From Burkholderiales bacterium (lineage in GTDB: Bacteria; Pseudomonadota; Gammaproteobacteria; Burkholderiales; Burkholderiaceae_C), in NCBI GenBank assembly GCA_029268225.1, contig JAJUGJ010000024.1, forward strand, positions 1 to 53,027: DNA of 53,027 nucleotides, written 5' to 3'. The translations under genes and the position numbers were made by a program. The notes under the pieces were generated by a model. It saw only the letters and a program-made list of their open reading frames with translations, ran no database searches and was not told the origin of the DNA. This document shows positions 26,924-34,380 of the stretch, one piece after another; position 1 is the first letter of the stretch, and the number at the start of each line of letters is the position of its first letter.

Positions 26924-27625
26924 ATGACCCAATACCTGTTCAACCCGCCCGCCGTTCAGTCCCTGCCCATCCGTGGCAAGCAAGAGCAGCTCCCGATCAA
27001 CCGCCTGTTCTTCGTCGGCCGCAACTACCACGCGCACGCCGTGGAGATGGGCCGTCCGGTCGACAAGTCGGTCGAGCGTCCCTTCTACTTCACCAAGTCG
27101 CGCGACACCCTGGTGCTGAGCGGCGCCACCGTGGCCTACCCGCCCGAGACCAAGAACTACCACTTCGAGATGGAACTGGTTGTCGCCATCGGCGCCGCAG
27201 GCTTCCGCGTGTCGCAAGAAGATGCCCACAAGGTCATCTACGGCTACGCCGCTGGTCTGGACATGACCCGCCGCGACATCCAGCTGGTCGCCCGCGACAA
27301 GGGCCGCCCCTGGGACCTGGGCAAGGACGTCGAACAATCGTCCGTCTGCACCGAGATCGTGCCGATGGAGGGCGTGGTCATCGACAAGGCCGACATCGCC
27401 CTGCAGGTCAACGGCGACACCAAGCAGCACTCCAACGTCGACAAGCTGATCTGGAACATCCGCGAAATCATCGCCGACCTGTCGCAGTTCTATCACCTGC
27501 AACCCGGCGACCTGATCTACACCGGCACGCCGGAAGGCGTGGGCGCTGTGGTGCCTGGCGACAAGATCACCGGTCAGGTCGAAGGCGTGGCCGAAGTGGC
27601 CCTGACGGTGGGCGCAGCCGAATAA
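26924..27625 (+). CDS. nagK: Fumarylpyruvate hydrolase (FAH family)
   Basis: A 233-residue fumarylacetoacetate-hydrolase-fold enzyme; cleaves fumarylpyruvate to fumarate and pyruvate. It shows FFVGRNYHAHAVEMG, the metal ligands in YHFEMELVVAIG (two Glu) and GYAAGLDMTRRDIQ, and the GDLIYTGTPEGVG motif. The frame extends upstream through the dioxygenase 3' end, but AAAGG at 26913-26917 and the family start give ATG 26924. Confidence 0.93.
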   Translation: MTQYLFNPPAVQSLPIRGKQEQLPINRLFFVGRNYHAHAVEMGRPVDKSVERPFYFTKSRDTLVLSGATVAYPPETKNYHFEMELVVAIGAAGFRVSQEDAHKVIYGYAAGLDMTRRDIQLVARDKGRPWDLGKDVEQSSVCTEIVPMEGVVIDKADIALQVNGDTKQHSNVDKLIWNIREIIADLSQFYHLQPGDLIYTGTPEGVGAVVPGDKITGQVEGVAEVALTVGAAE

Positions 27626-27643
27626 GCCGGCAGGAGCCCTCCC

Positions 27644-28282
27644 ATGAAGCTCTACAACTTCTTTCGCAGCGGCACCTCGCACCGCCTGCGCATTGCCCTG
27701 AACCTCAAGGGACTGCCCACGACGTACGTCCCCGTGGACCTGCGCACCGAGCAGCACCTCCAGGACGAGTTCAAGGCCATCAACCCGCAAGGGCTGGTGC
27801 CCGCGCTGGAAGTCGACGGCCAGGTGCTGATCCAGTCGCCCGCCATCATCGAGTGGCTGGAAGAGACGCACCAGACGCCGGCCCTGTTGCCGGCCGACGC
27901 GGCCGAGCGTGCCCATGTGCGTGCCCTGGCCGCCATCGTCGGCTGTGACATCCACCCGATCAACAACCGTCGCATCCTCGAGTACCTCCGCAAGGAACTC
28001 GGCGCCGATGAGGCCGCCGTGAACGCCTGGTGCGGCACCTGGATCACCGCTGGTTTTGATGCCTATGAGGCCCTCCTCGCCGCCGACACCCAGCGCGGCG
28101 AGTTCAGCTTCGGCCACACGCCGACGCTGGCCGATGTGTACCTCATTCCGCAGGTGGAAAGCGCCCGTCGCTTCAAGGTGGACCTCAGCCGCTGGCCGCT
28201 GATCAGCGCCATCGATGCGGCCTGCGCCAAGCTCGACGCCTTCCGTCTGGCCGCCCCCGGCCAGCAACCCGACGCGGCCTGA
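27644..28282 (+). CDS. Glutathione-dependent maleylpyruvate isomerase (zeta-GST)
   Basis: A 212-residue zeta-class GST of the maleylacetoacetate/maleylpyruvate isomerase family. The N-terminal thioredoxin-like domain has FFRSGTSHRLRIALNLKG, where TSH takes the place of the usual SSCSWR catalytic loop (Ser/Cys changed to Thr/Ser), and QSPAIIEWLEE, the GSH-binding segment. The C-terminal helical domain has CDIHPINNRR. It converts maleylpyruvate to fumarylpyruvate between the dioxygenase and hydrolase steps. It follows the hydrolase by 18 bases. Confidence 0.92.
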   Translation: MKLYNFFRSGTSHRLRIALNLKGLPTTYVPVDLRTEQHLQDEFKAINPQGLVPALEVDGQVLIQSPAIIEWLEETHQTPALLPADAAERAHVRALAAIVGCDIHPINNRRILEYLRKELGADEAAVNAWCGTWITAGFDAYEALLAADTQRGEFSFGHTPTLADVYLIPQVESARRFKVDLSRWPLISAIDAACAKLDAFRLAAPGQQPDAA

Positions 28283-28295
28283 CGCCGCCGGTTTT
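28274..28295 (+). terminator. Weak terminator overlapping the isomerase stop
   Basis: GCGGC (28274-28278), CTGAC, GCCGC (28284-28288) then CGGTTTTT. The stem has only five pairs. A second dyad, CTGACC (28322-28327) and GGTCAG (28341-28346), lies in the following 185-base gap; it may belong to a separate promoter for the transporter. Confidence 0.35.
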
Positions 28296-28467
28296 TCTCG
28301 ATTGTTCGATTTCGACGCCCTCTGACCCCACCACAAGTGCGGTCAGGCGGCACTGCCTGGTCTTTCTCGCCCAAGAGGCGTGAAGGGCCACGTGCCTTTG
28401 CATTCTCGGGCGGGTGCTGACACCCTCGGCGCCCGCCCCAGCAGGCCCCGCGCCACCAGGCATTGCC

Positions 28468-29805
28468 ATGACCACGACCTCCCGAACGCTCGACGTTCAA
28501 CAATTCCTCAACGCCCACAAGCTGTCCTGGGCCCAGATCAGCACCCTGATCCTGTGCTTTCTCATCGTCGCTGTGGACGGTTTTGACACGGCTTCCATCG
28601 GCTTCATCGCCCCGGCCATCCGTGCCGAATGGGGCCTGACGCCCAAAGCCCTGGCCCCCGTGTTCGGTGCGGGCCTGGGCGGCCTGATGGCCGGCGCCTT
28701 CATCTTTGGCCCGCTGGCCGACCGTTTCGGCCGCAAGACCATCTTGATGGTGTGCGTGGCCTTCTTTGGGCTCGCCAGCCTGGCTTCGGCCTACTCCACC
28801 TCGCTGGAAATGCTGATCGTGCTGCGCTTCCTGACCGGTCTGGGTCTGGGTGGCGCCATGCCCAACTCGGTGACCCTCAGCTCCGAATACGCCCCTGAGC
28901 GCGCCCGCTCGATGCTGGTGATGACCATGTTCTGCGGCTTCACGATCGGTTCGGCCCTGGGCGGCATCGCCGCGGCCCACATCGTGGCCACCTGGGGCTG
29001 GCGCACCGTGCTGGAGATCGGTGGCATCTTGCCGCTGGCCCTGCTGCCCGTACTGGCCTTCGGCCTGCCCGAATCGGTGCGCTACCTGGTCATGAAGGCC
29101 CACAAGCCCGAGCAGGTGCGCCAGACCCTGCAACGCATCGCTCCCCAGGCGGACCTGCGTGACGTCACCTTCACGGTGGCCGAGCAGGCGCACACCGGCT
29201 TCCCCGTCAAGCACCTGTTTGCGCCCGCGCTGCGGGCCGGCACGCTCAAGCTGTGGCTGACCTTCTTCATGTGCCTGCTGGTGATTTACCTGCTGTCGAG
29301 CTGGTTGCCCACGCTGATCAGCAGCACCGGCATGTCGCTCAAGGACGCCTCGCTGGTGACCGCCATGTTCCAGGTGGGCGGCACGCTGGGTGCCATCGCC
29401 CTCGGCCCGCTGATGGACCGCTTCTCCCCCACCCGTGTGCTGGCCGTCGTCTACAGCCTGGCCGCCGTGTGCACCTGGCTGATCGGCCAGAGCACCGGCA
29501 ACACCACCATGCTGGTGCTGGCCGTGTTCGGCGCCGGGGTGACCGTCTCGGGCGGACAGGTGGGCGCCAACGCCCTGGCTGCGGCGTTCTACCCGACCGC
29601 CAGCCGTGCCACGGGCGTGAGCTGGGCCAGCGGCATCGGCCGCATCGGTTCGGTGCTGGGCTCGATGGCCGGGGGCTGGATGATGGCCGCGGGTCTGGGC
29701 ATGCCCACGCTGTTCCTGATCGTCGGCATCCCCTGTCTGATCGCGGGCATCACCATGTTCACCATGGCCCAGGTGGGCCGCGTGCAACTGGTGGACGCCC
29801 ACTGA
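28468..29805 (+). CDS. Aromatic acid/H+ symporter, AAHS-type MFS
   Basis: A 445-residue MFS importer with 12 predicted membrane segments. The first contains the AAHS hallmark DGFDTASIGFIAPAI, and loop 2-3 has GPLADRFGRKT, as in PcaK, BenK and MhbT. With the gentisate genes upstream, 3-hydroxybenzoate (or gentisate) is the likely cargo. ATG 28468 is preferred over 28414. The 185-base gap before it suggests its own promoter. Confidence 0.9.
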   Translation: MTTTSRTLDVQQFLNAHKLSWAQISTLILCFLIVAVDGFDTASIGFIAPAIRAEWGLTPKALAPVFGAGLGGLMAGAFIFGPLADRFGRKTILMVCVAFFGLASLASAYSTSLEMLIVLRFLTGLGLGGAMPNSVTLSSEYAPERARSMLVMTMFCGFTIGSALGGIAAAHIVATWGWRTVLEIGGILPLALLPVLAFGLPESVRYLVMKAHKPEQVRQTLQRIAPQADLRDVTFTVAEQAHTGFPVKHLFAPALRAGTLKLWLTFFMCLLVIYLLSSWLPTLISSTGMSLKDASLVTAMFQVGGTLGAIALGPLMDRFSPTRVLAVVYSLAAVCTWLIGQSTGNTTMLVLAVFGAGVTVSGGQVGANALAAAFYPTASRATGVSWASGIGRIGSVLGSMAGGWMMAAGLGMPTLFLIVGIPCLIAGITMFTMAQVGRVQLVDAH

Positions 29806-29811
29806 TCCCAA

Positions 29812-29831
29812 GGGCTCGCCGCACCGAGCCC
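29812..29831 (+). terminator. Hairpin after the AAHS transporter
   Basis: GGGCTCG (29812-29818), CCGCAC, CGAGCCC (29825-29831): perfect 7-bp stem seven bases after the stop, no U run. Confidence 0.4.
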
Positions 29832-29858
29832 GCACGTCCCATCCGATAAACTTGGCGT

Positions 29859-29874
29859 GTCCGCGCGTGCGGAC
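29859..29874 (+). promoter_or_regulatory. Inverted repeat before the MarR gene
   Basis: GTCCGC (29859-29864), GCGT, GCGGAC (29869-29874), 21 bases before the marR start. It could be an autoregulatory operator or a leader hairpin; it does not share sequence with the palindrome in front of the gentisate operon. Confidence 0.35.
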
Positions 29875-29894
29875 GCCGCCGTCACCGCCTGCCT

Positions 29895-30371
29895 ATGTCG
29901 TCTCCTTCCGCCCCGATCGATGCCCAAGCCCTGGAAGAACTGCCCGGCTTCTACATCCGACGCCTGCAGCAAATCGCCGTGGCCATCTTTCTGGAGGAGA
30001 CGCAGGACTTCGGCATCACGCCCGTGCAGTTCGCGGCGCTGACCGCCATCCAGCGCGAGCCCGGACTCGATCAACGGACGCTGGCCGGCCGCATTGGCTT
30101 CGACACCTCGACGCTGGGCAGCGTGATCGACCGACTGGAAGCGCGGGGCCTGGTGGTGCGCAACAACAGCCCCACCGACCGCCGGGTGCGCCTGCTGAGC
30201 CTGACCGACGCGGCCCACACCTTGCTGCGCGACATCGACCCCAGCATGCGCCAGGCGCAGTTGCGCATGCTGGCTCCGCTGCCACCCGAGCAACGCCTGG
30301 TCTTCATGGACATGTTGCGCACCCTGGTGGAGGCCAACAACGTCCTCAGCCGGGCACCGAGCCAGGCTTGA
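29895..30371 (+). CDS. MarR-family transcriptional regulator
   Basis: A 158-residue MarR protein. Winged-helix parts are visible: QDFGITPVQFAALTAI, LDQRTLAGRIGFDTSTLGSVIDRLEARGL (recognition helix) and the wing NSPTDRRVRLLSLT, with the conserved DRR. It resembles MobR-type regulators of hydroxybenzoate genes and is the obvious candidate repressor of the upstream gentisate cluster; 3-hydroxybenzoate or gentisate would be the inducer. Its 3' end overlaps the convergent kinase gene by 26 bases. Confidence 0.9.
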   Translation: MSSPSAPIDAQALEELPGFYIRRLQQIAVAIFLEETQDFGITPVQFAALTAIQREPGLDQRTLAGRIGFDTSTLGSVIDRLEARGLVVRNNSPTDRRVRLLSLTDAAHTLLRDIDPSMRQAQLRMLAPLPPEQRLVFMDMLRTLVEANNVLSRAPSQA

Positions 30372-32175
30372 TGCGCGCCCCGGCCTGACTCAGGTCACGC
30401 AGCAAACTCTGCAGCAAGCCAGCCGGGACGGGCTTGTGCAACAGCGCCAGCCCCCGCGACTGGGCGTCGTGACGACGTTCGGCCGCGGTGTCTCCGGTCA
30501 CCAGCGCGGCAGGCACCGCCCACCCCAGTTGCGCACGCACGGCGGCCACAGCCTCCACACCCGTTTGACCTTGGCGTAAACGATAGTCTGCGAGCACCAC
30601 ATCCGGGGTGGCCTGCGACAGGCACTGCAAGGCGGCCTCGATCGAGCCCACCACCTCGCAGTGCACGCCCCAGATCCCCATCAGATCGTGCATCGCCTGT
30701 CGCACGCCCTCGTCGTCCTCGATGAGCAGAACCCGCAGGCCCCGCAGATCGGCCGCTGCCACGGGCACCGCGTCAACTTCCTGAGGCCGCTTCAGGCCCA
30801 TGGGGAGCGCCACACGGAAGACCGTGCCACGCCCAGGTCGTGAACGCAGGCTCACCTTGCCGCCCATGGCTTGGGCCAAACCACGCACGATGGCCAAGCC
30901 CAAGCCCAGCCCATTGCGACGGTCACGTTGCGGGTTACCCAATTGCTGGAAGGCGCGAAAGATGAGCTCGTGCGACTCGGGCGGGATGCCCATGCCGGTG
31001 TCCCACACCTCGATCACCGCCTGGCCCGCACGGCGTCGTGCGGCCAGCAAGACTCCGCCGTGCTCGGTGTAGCGGATCGCGTTGAGCAACAGGTTGCGCA
31101 CGATGAGCTCCACCAGCCCCGGATCGGCAAAGGGCACCAAGGTCGTGTCCCGCATGCGCAGGTTCAGCCCTTTGTCGGCCGCCCATGGTGCCAGTTCCCG
31201 CTCCAGCTTGTGGAACAGGGCCTGCAAGGCAAAGCTGCGGGGCTGAGGCTGCACCATCCCGGTTTCCACCTTGGAGAAGTCCAACAAGGTGTTGAGCATG
31301 TCGCTGGCCGCCGCATTCGACGCCTGGGCATGCTCCAGCAAAAGTGCCTGGCGTGCGTTGAGCCCCGAACGCTCCAACGACCCCAGGAACAGCCCTGCTG
31401 CATGCAGGGGCTGACGCAGATCATGGCTGGCCGAAGCCAGGAACAAGGTCTTGGCGCGGTCCGCCTCTTCGGCCTTTTGCTGAGCCCGCTCTGCCTGCTC
31501 ACGCGCGGCCTGTGCCTGCTGAGACTGCTCCTGCAGGCGACGCACCAGATCCTCGTTGTCCAGGCGCAAGGACAGGGCCCGGGTCACCGCCACACCGGTG
31601 TGACGCGCATACAGCGCCATCACCACAAGGTAGAGCATCCCGCCGATGCCCAGCGCGGTCATCACCGGGTCTTGCCAACGCAGCATCGCCCAGATCAAGG
31701 GCAGCATGCAACTGAGCCAGAACAGCTGCGCCAGGCGCCACACCGGCGCAAACACCACCAGCCCCGCCGAACTCAACCCGGCCATCACCCCAACCACGAT
31801 GTGCAAAGACGCCGGCCGCGCCGGATCGACAAAGCACAGCGGCAAGACGCCCCAGCTGCCACCCAGCCCCAGGCAGAGCCACCCCATCACAGACCGATAG
31901 CGGTGGGCCGTGCTCGCCCCGTCGGGGCCATCGGGGCGCGGCAAACGCTGGTGCAGCACACAGCCCAGAACACACAGCAAGGTGACCCACGCGGCCCATG
32001 CCATCACGCTGCGGTCGTCGAGGGCATACAGGAAAGCGGCCGCGGTGAGCCAGGCGGCCAGGGCCGACGCGCGCAAGGACGTCCCGACATTGCCATCGAG
32101 CAACGCCAACTGCGCTGCCAGCAAACGCGGCGAGGAGGCGGCGGCCGGGCTGCGCAGCCAGGCCAGCGACTTCAT
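30346..32175 (-). CDS. Hybrid sensor histidine kinase, six membrane segments
   Basis: A 609-residue inner-membrane hybrid kinase. Six hydrophobic segments lie between residues 32 and 195, with almost no periplasmic domain, suggesting that the membrane part itself senses. A Gln/Ala/Glu coiled coil (205-245) leads to HisKA with the phospho-His in SASHDLRQPLH (His251), then the N box NAIRYTEHGG, G1 DTGMGIP and G2 GLGLGLAIV. A C-terminal receiver has LIEDDEG, phospho-Asp in VVLADYRL and the switch Lys in LLHKPV. Its ATG overlaps the stop of the response-regulator gene (ATGA), so the pair is coupled. Confidence 0.92.
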   Translation of the reverse strand: MKSLAWLRSPAAASSPRLLAAQLALLDGNVGTSLRASALAAWLTAAAFLYALDDRSVMAWAAWVTLLCVLGCVLHQRLPRPDGPDGASTAHRYRSVMGWLCLGLGGSWGVLPLCFVDPARPASLHIVVGVMAGLSSAGLVVFAPVWRLAQLFWLSCMLPLIWAMLRWQDPVMTALGIGGMLYLVVMALYARHTGVAVTRALSLRLDNEDLVRRLQEQSQQAQAAREQAERAQQKAEEADRAKTLFLASASHDLRQPLHAAGLFLGSLERSGLNARQALLLEHAQASNAAASDMLNTLLDFSKVETGMVQPQPRSFALQALFHKLERELAPWAADKGLNLRMRDTTLVPFADPGLVELIVRNLLLNAIRYTEHGGVLLAARRRAGQAVIEVWDTGMGIPPESHELIFRAFQQLGNPQRDRRNGLGLGLAIVRGLAQAMGGKVSLRSRPGRGTVFRVALPMGLKRPQEVDAVPVAAADLRGLRVLLIEDDEGVRQAMHDLMGIWGVHCEVVGSIEAALQCLSQATPDVVLADYRLRQGQTGVEAVAAVRAQLGWAVPAALVTGDTAAERRHDAQSRGLALLHKPVPAGLLQSLLRDLSQAGARIKPGSVPG

Positions 32176-32858
32176 GGCCTCACCCACCCTCGGGCCAGGG
32201 CTGCCGCATAGGCTTCCTGCCGGCTGGTGGCATTGAGACGCTCGGTCAGGCTGGAGACCTCGGCGCGGACCTCGCTCTCGCTGAGGCCCAACTGTCGCGC
32301 GATGGCCTTGTTCGGTGTCCCTCGCCCCAGGTAGGGCAGGATGGCCTGTTGATGCGGGGTCAAACCATCGGGGAGCGCGGGAACATCGATGACCGCCTCG
32401 TTGGCACGACAGGCCATTCCCCCGCGGTGGGGGCGCGCAGGCATGGGCTGCGTGGGCGCCAGGGTCTGGGCAAAGGTCGGCTGCCCGGACATGGCGGCAC
32501 GCACGGCCGCGACGATCTCGCGGGCCGAGGCCACCTTGGCAACCAGGCCAGCCGCGCTTTGCTGCTGGGCCTGGCGCGCCCGCTCGGCATCGACCTGCGC
32601 CGACATCAGCAAGATCGGACAGCCGGGGACCAGGGCTTGCAATTGGGCCAGATTGTCGAGCCCATGCCCGTCGGGCAGCTGGATGTCGAGCAAGACCAGA
32701 TCGGGCCTGAGCTCGCTGACGCTGCGCAGAGCCTGGGCCCAGTCGGCCGCATGGCGCAAGACCGCCTGCGGCCAATGTTCAGCCAGCATCATGCCCAGCC
32801 CGGTGCGAAACAGGGCATGGTCGTCCACCAGCAGGAAACAAGGTGCAGAGGGGTTCAT
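32172..32858 (-). CDS. NarL/LuxR-type response regulator
   Basis: A 228-residue two-domain regulator. The receiver has VDDH (11-14), phospho-acceptor Asp58 in LVLLDIQLPDG and the conserved Lys in GLVAKVAS. The C-terminal LuxR helix-turn-helix reads LTPHQQAILPYLGRGTPNKAIARQL, with LSESEVRAEV replacing the common TVKNHV recognition start. It is the first gene of the two-component pair and its partner is the hybrid kinase. Target genes are not visible. Confidence 0.9.
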   Translation of the reverse strand: MNPSAPCFLLVDDHALFRTGLGMMLAEHWPQAVLRHAADWAQALRSVSELRPDLVLLDIQLPDGHGLDNLAQLQALVPGCPILLMSAQVDAERARQAQQQSAAGLVAKVASAREIVAAVRAAMSGQPTFAQTLAPTQPMPARPHRGGMACRANEAVIDVPALPDGLTPHQQAILPYLGRGTPNKAIARQLGLSESEVRAEVSSLTERLNATSRQEAYAAALARGWVRP

Positions 32859-32905
32859 GAGCGAGTCGCTTGACGGCTATCAAGTATCGCCCGCGGCACC
32901 GACAC

Positions 32906-32934
32906 AAAAAAGGCCTGCTCTCGCGAACAGGCCT
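32906..32934 (-). terminator. Intrinsic terminator of aroG
   Basis: On the minus strand AGGCCTG (34-28 of 329xx) pairs with CAGGCCT (32917-32911), followed by six U (32911-32906). It lies 47 bases after the aroG stop and separates it from the response-regulator gene. Confidence 0.85.
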
Positions 32935-32980
32935 GTTTCCCCCCATCAGGGGGACGCTCCTCTGCCAAGAAGTGCCGCGC

Positions 32981-34099
32981 TCAGCGGGCGCGACGGGCCT
33001 TGACCGCGTCGGACAGCACTTGCAGCACTTCCTCGGAATCGTCCCAGCCGATGCAGGCATCGGTGATGGACTGGCCGTAGGTCAGCTTGGACGCATCGTC
33101 CTTACCCGGTGTGAACTTCTGGGCACCGGCGCACAGATGGCTTTCGACCATGACGCCGAAGACCTTCTTGGAGCCCCCGGCGACCTGGCCGGCGATGTCC
33201 TTGGCCACCACGACCTGACGCTCGTGCTGCTTGGAGCTGTTGGCGTGCGAGAAGTCCACCATCAGCGACGGATGCAGCTTGGCGGCTTCCAGGTCCTTGC
33301 AGGCGGCGGCCACGCTGTCGGCGTCGTAGTTCGGGGCCTTGCCGCCGCGCAGGATCACGTGGCAATCGGGGTTGCCAGCCGTTTCAACGATGGCGACCTG
33401 ACCGTTCTTGGCGACCGACAGGAAGTGGTGCGGACGCGAGGCCGACTGCATGGCATCGGTGGCGATCTTGATGTTGCCGTCGGTGCCGTTCTTGAAGCCG
33501 ATCGGGGCGCTGATGCCCGAAGCCAGTTCGCGGTGGATCTGGCTTTCGGTGGTGCGGGCACCGATGGCACCCCAGGAGATCAGGTCACCGATGTACTGGG
33601 GCGAAATCACGTCGAGGAACTCGCTGGCCGCGGGCATGCCCATGCGGTTGATTTCCAGCAGCAGCTGACGCGCCATGCGCAGGCCTTCGTCGATCTTGTA
33701 AGACTCGTCCAGGTAGGGGTCGTTGATCAGACCCTTCCAGCCCACGGTGGTGCGGGGCTTCTCGAAGTAGACGCGCATGACCACTTCCAGCGTGTCGGCG
33801 TACTTCTCACGCAGCGCCATCAGCTTGCGGCTGTATTCGATGGCGGCGGCCGGGTCGTGGATGGAGCAGGGGCCGATGATGACCAGCATGCGGTCATCCT
33901 TGCCGTGGATGATCTTGCGGATGGCCTTGCGGGTGTCGCTGACCAGCTTTTCCACGGGCGTGCCGCGGATGGGGAAGAAACGGATCAGGGCTTCCGGCGG
34001 CGGCAGGGTGGTCACTTTGGTGATGCGGGCATCGTCGGTTTCAGAGGTGCGTTCGGCGGGGGCGACCCAACCGGCTGCGGCGCTGGATTTGGCTGTCAT
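32981..34099 (-). CDS. aroG: 3-deoxy-7-phosphoheptulonate (DAHP) synthase, class I
   Basis: Condenses phosphoenolpyruvate and erythrose 4-phosphate, the committed step to chorismate and aromatic amino acids. The 372-residue AroF/G/H-type enzyme has IIGPCSIHDPAAAIEYS, MRVYFEKPRTTVGWKGLINDP (catalytic and PEP-binding residues), AASEFLDVISPQYIGDLISWGAIGART and the metal-site MVDFSHANSSK and VFGVMVESHL. Motif content suggests feedback inhibition by Phe or Tyr, but which one cannot be read. AGGAAG sits 5 bases before the ATG. It is expressed alone behind an attenuator with a Phe/Tyr-rich leader peptide. Confidence 0.95.
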   Translation of the reverse strand: MTAKSSAAAGWVAPAERTSETDDARITKVTTLPPPEALIRFFPIRGTPVEKLVSDTRKAIRKIIHGKDDRMLVIIGPCSIHDPAAAIEYSRKLMALREKYADTLEVVMRVYFEKPRTTVGWKGLINDPYLDESYKIDEGLRMARQLLLEINRMGMPAASEFLDVISPQYIGDLISWGAIGARTTESQIHRELASGISAPIGFKNGTDGNIKIATDAMQSASRPHHFLSVAKNGQVAIVETAGNPDCHVILRGGKAPNYDADSVAAACKDLEAAKLHPSLMVDFSHANSSKQHERQVVVAKDIAGQVAGGSKKVFGVMVESHLCAGAQKFTPGKDDASKLTYGQSITDACIGWDDSEEVLQVLSDAVKARRAR

Positions 34100-34139
34100 G
34101 AGGCTTCCTGTTGCGGGGCGGGTTGATCAGAAGATGTCG

Positions 34140-34171
34140 AAAAAAAACCGCCGGGGTGAGCCGGCGGTTTT
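34140..34171 (-). terminator. Attenuator terminator in the aroG leader
   Basis: On the minus strand AAAACCGCCGG (34171-34161), loop CTCACC, CCGGCGGTTTT (34154-34144) form an 11-bp stem followed at once by four more U (eight U in all, 34147-34140). It lies about 40 bases before the aroG start and 19 bases after the stop of the leader peptide. A leader segment CCGGCG (34216-34211) could pair with CGCCGG of the 5' arm (34166-34161) and act as antiterminator. Confidence 0.85.
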
Positions 34172-34190
34172 CAGGTCGTGTGTGGCTCGC

Positions 34191-34268
34191 TTAAAAGGCG
34201 TCCACTCCTGCGCCGGTGAGGGGCTGGAGGTGAAAGTAGCCAAAATAAAAGCGAGACGTGACCTGCAT
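34191..34268 (-). CDS. aroG leader peptide (attenuation)
   Basis: A 25-codon frame, ATG at 34268 to TAA at 34191, read on the same strand as aroG. Residues 7-12 are Phe-Tyr-Phe-Gly-Tyr-Phe and residue 25 is Phe: six aromatic residues of 25. With the terminator hairpin downstream this is the layout of amino-acid attenuation: ribosome stalling at Phe/Tyr codons during shortage would favour the antiterminator and aroG transcription. No ribosome site is visible and the likely promoter starts transcription at or one base before the ATG, so the peptide may be translated from a leaderless mRNA. Not detectable as a normal gene because of its size. Confidence 0.8.
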   Translation of the reverse strand: MQVTSRFYFGYFHLQPLTGAGVDAF

Positions 34269-34275
34269 GCGTATA

Positions 34276-34304
34276 AATGTAGCACGCTCCCCCAGGGCTC
34301 ACAA
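34276..34304 (-). promoter_or_regulatory. Probable aroG promoter
   Basis: Minus-strand -35 TTGTGA (34304-34299) and -10 TACATT (34281-34276) are 17 bases apart, each matching four of six consensus bases. The start point would fall near 34269, next to the leader-peptide ATG at 34268. A TTGC run lies further upstream. Bases 34305-34380 show no other feature. Confidence 0.55.
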
Positions 34305-34380
34305 GCAAGCCGGATGAAGCGTGGCTATCACGGCCATGGGGTGCGCCGATGGCCTCGGGCCCAGGCGCCCCACCGCCCCC

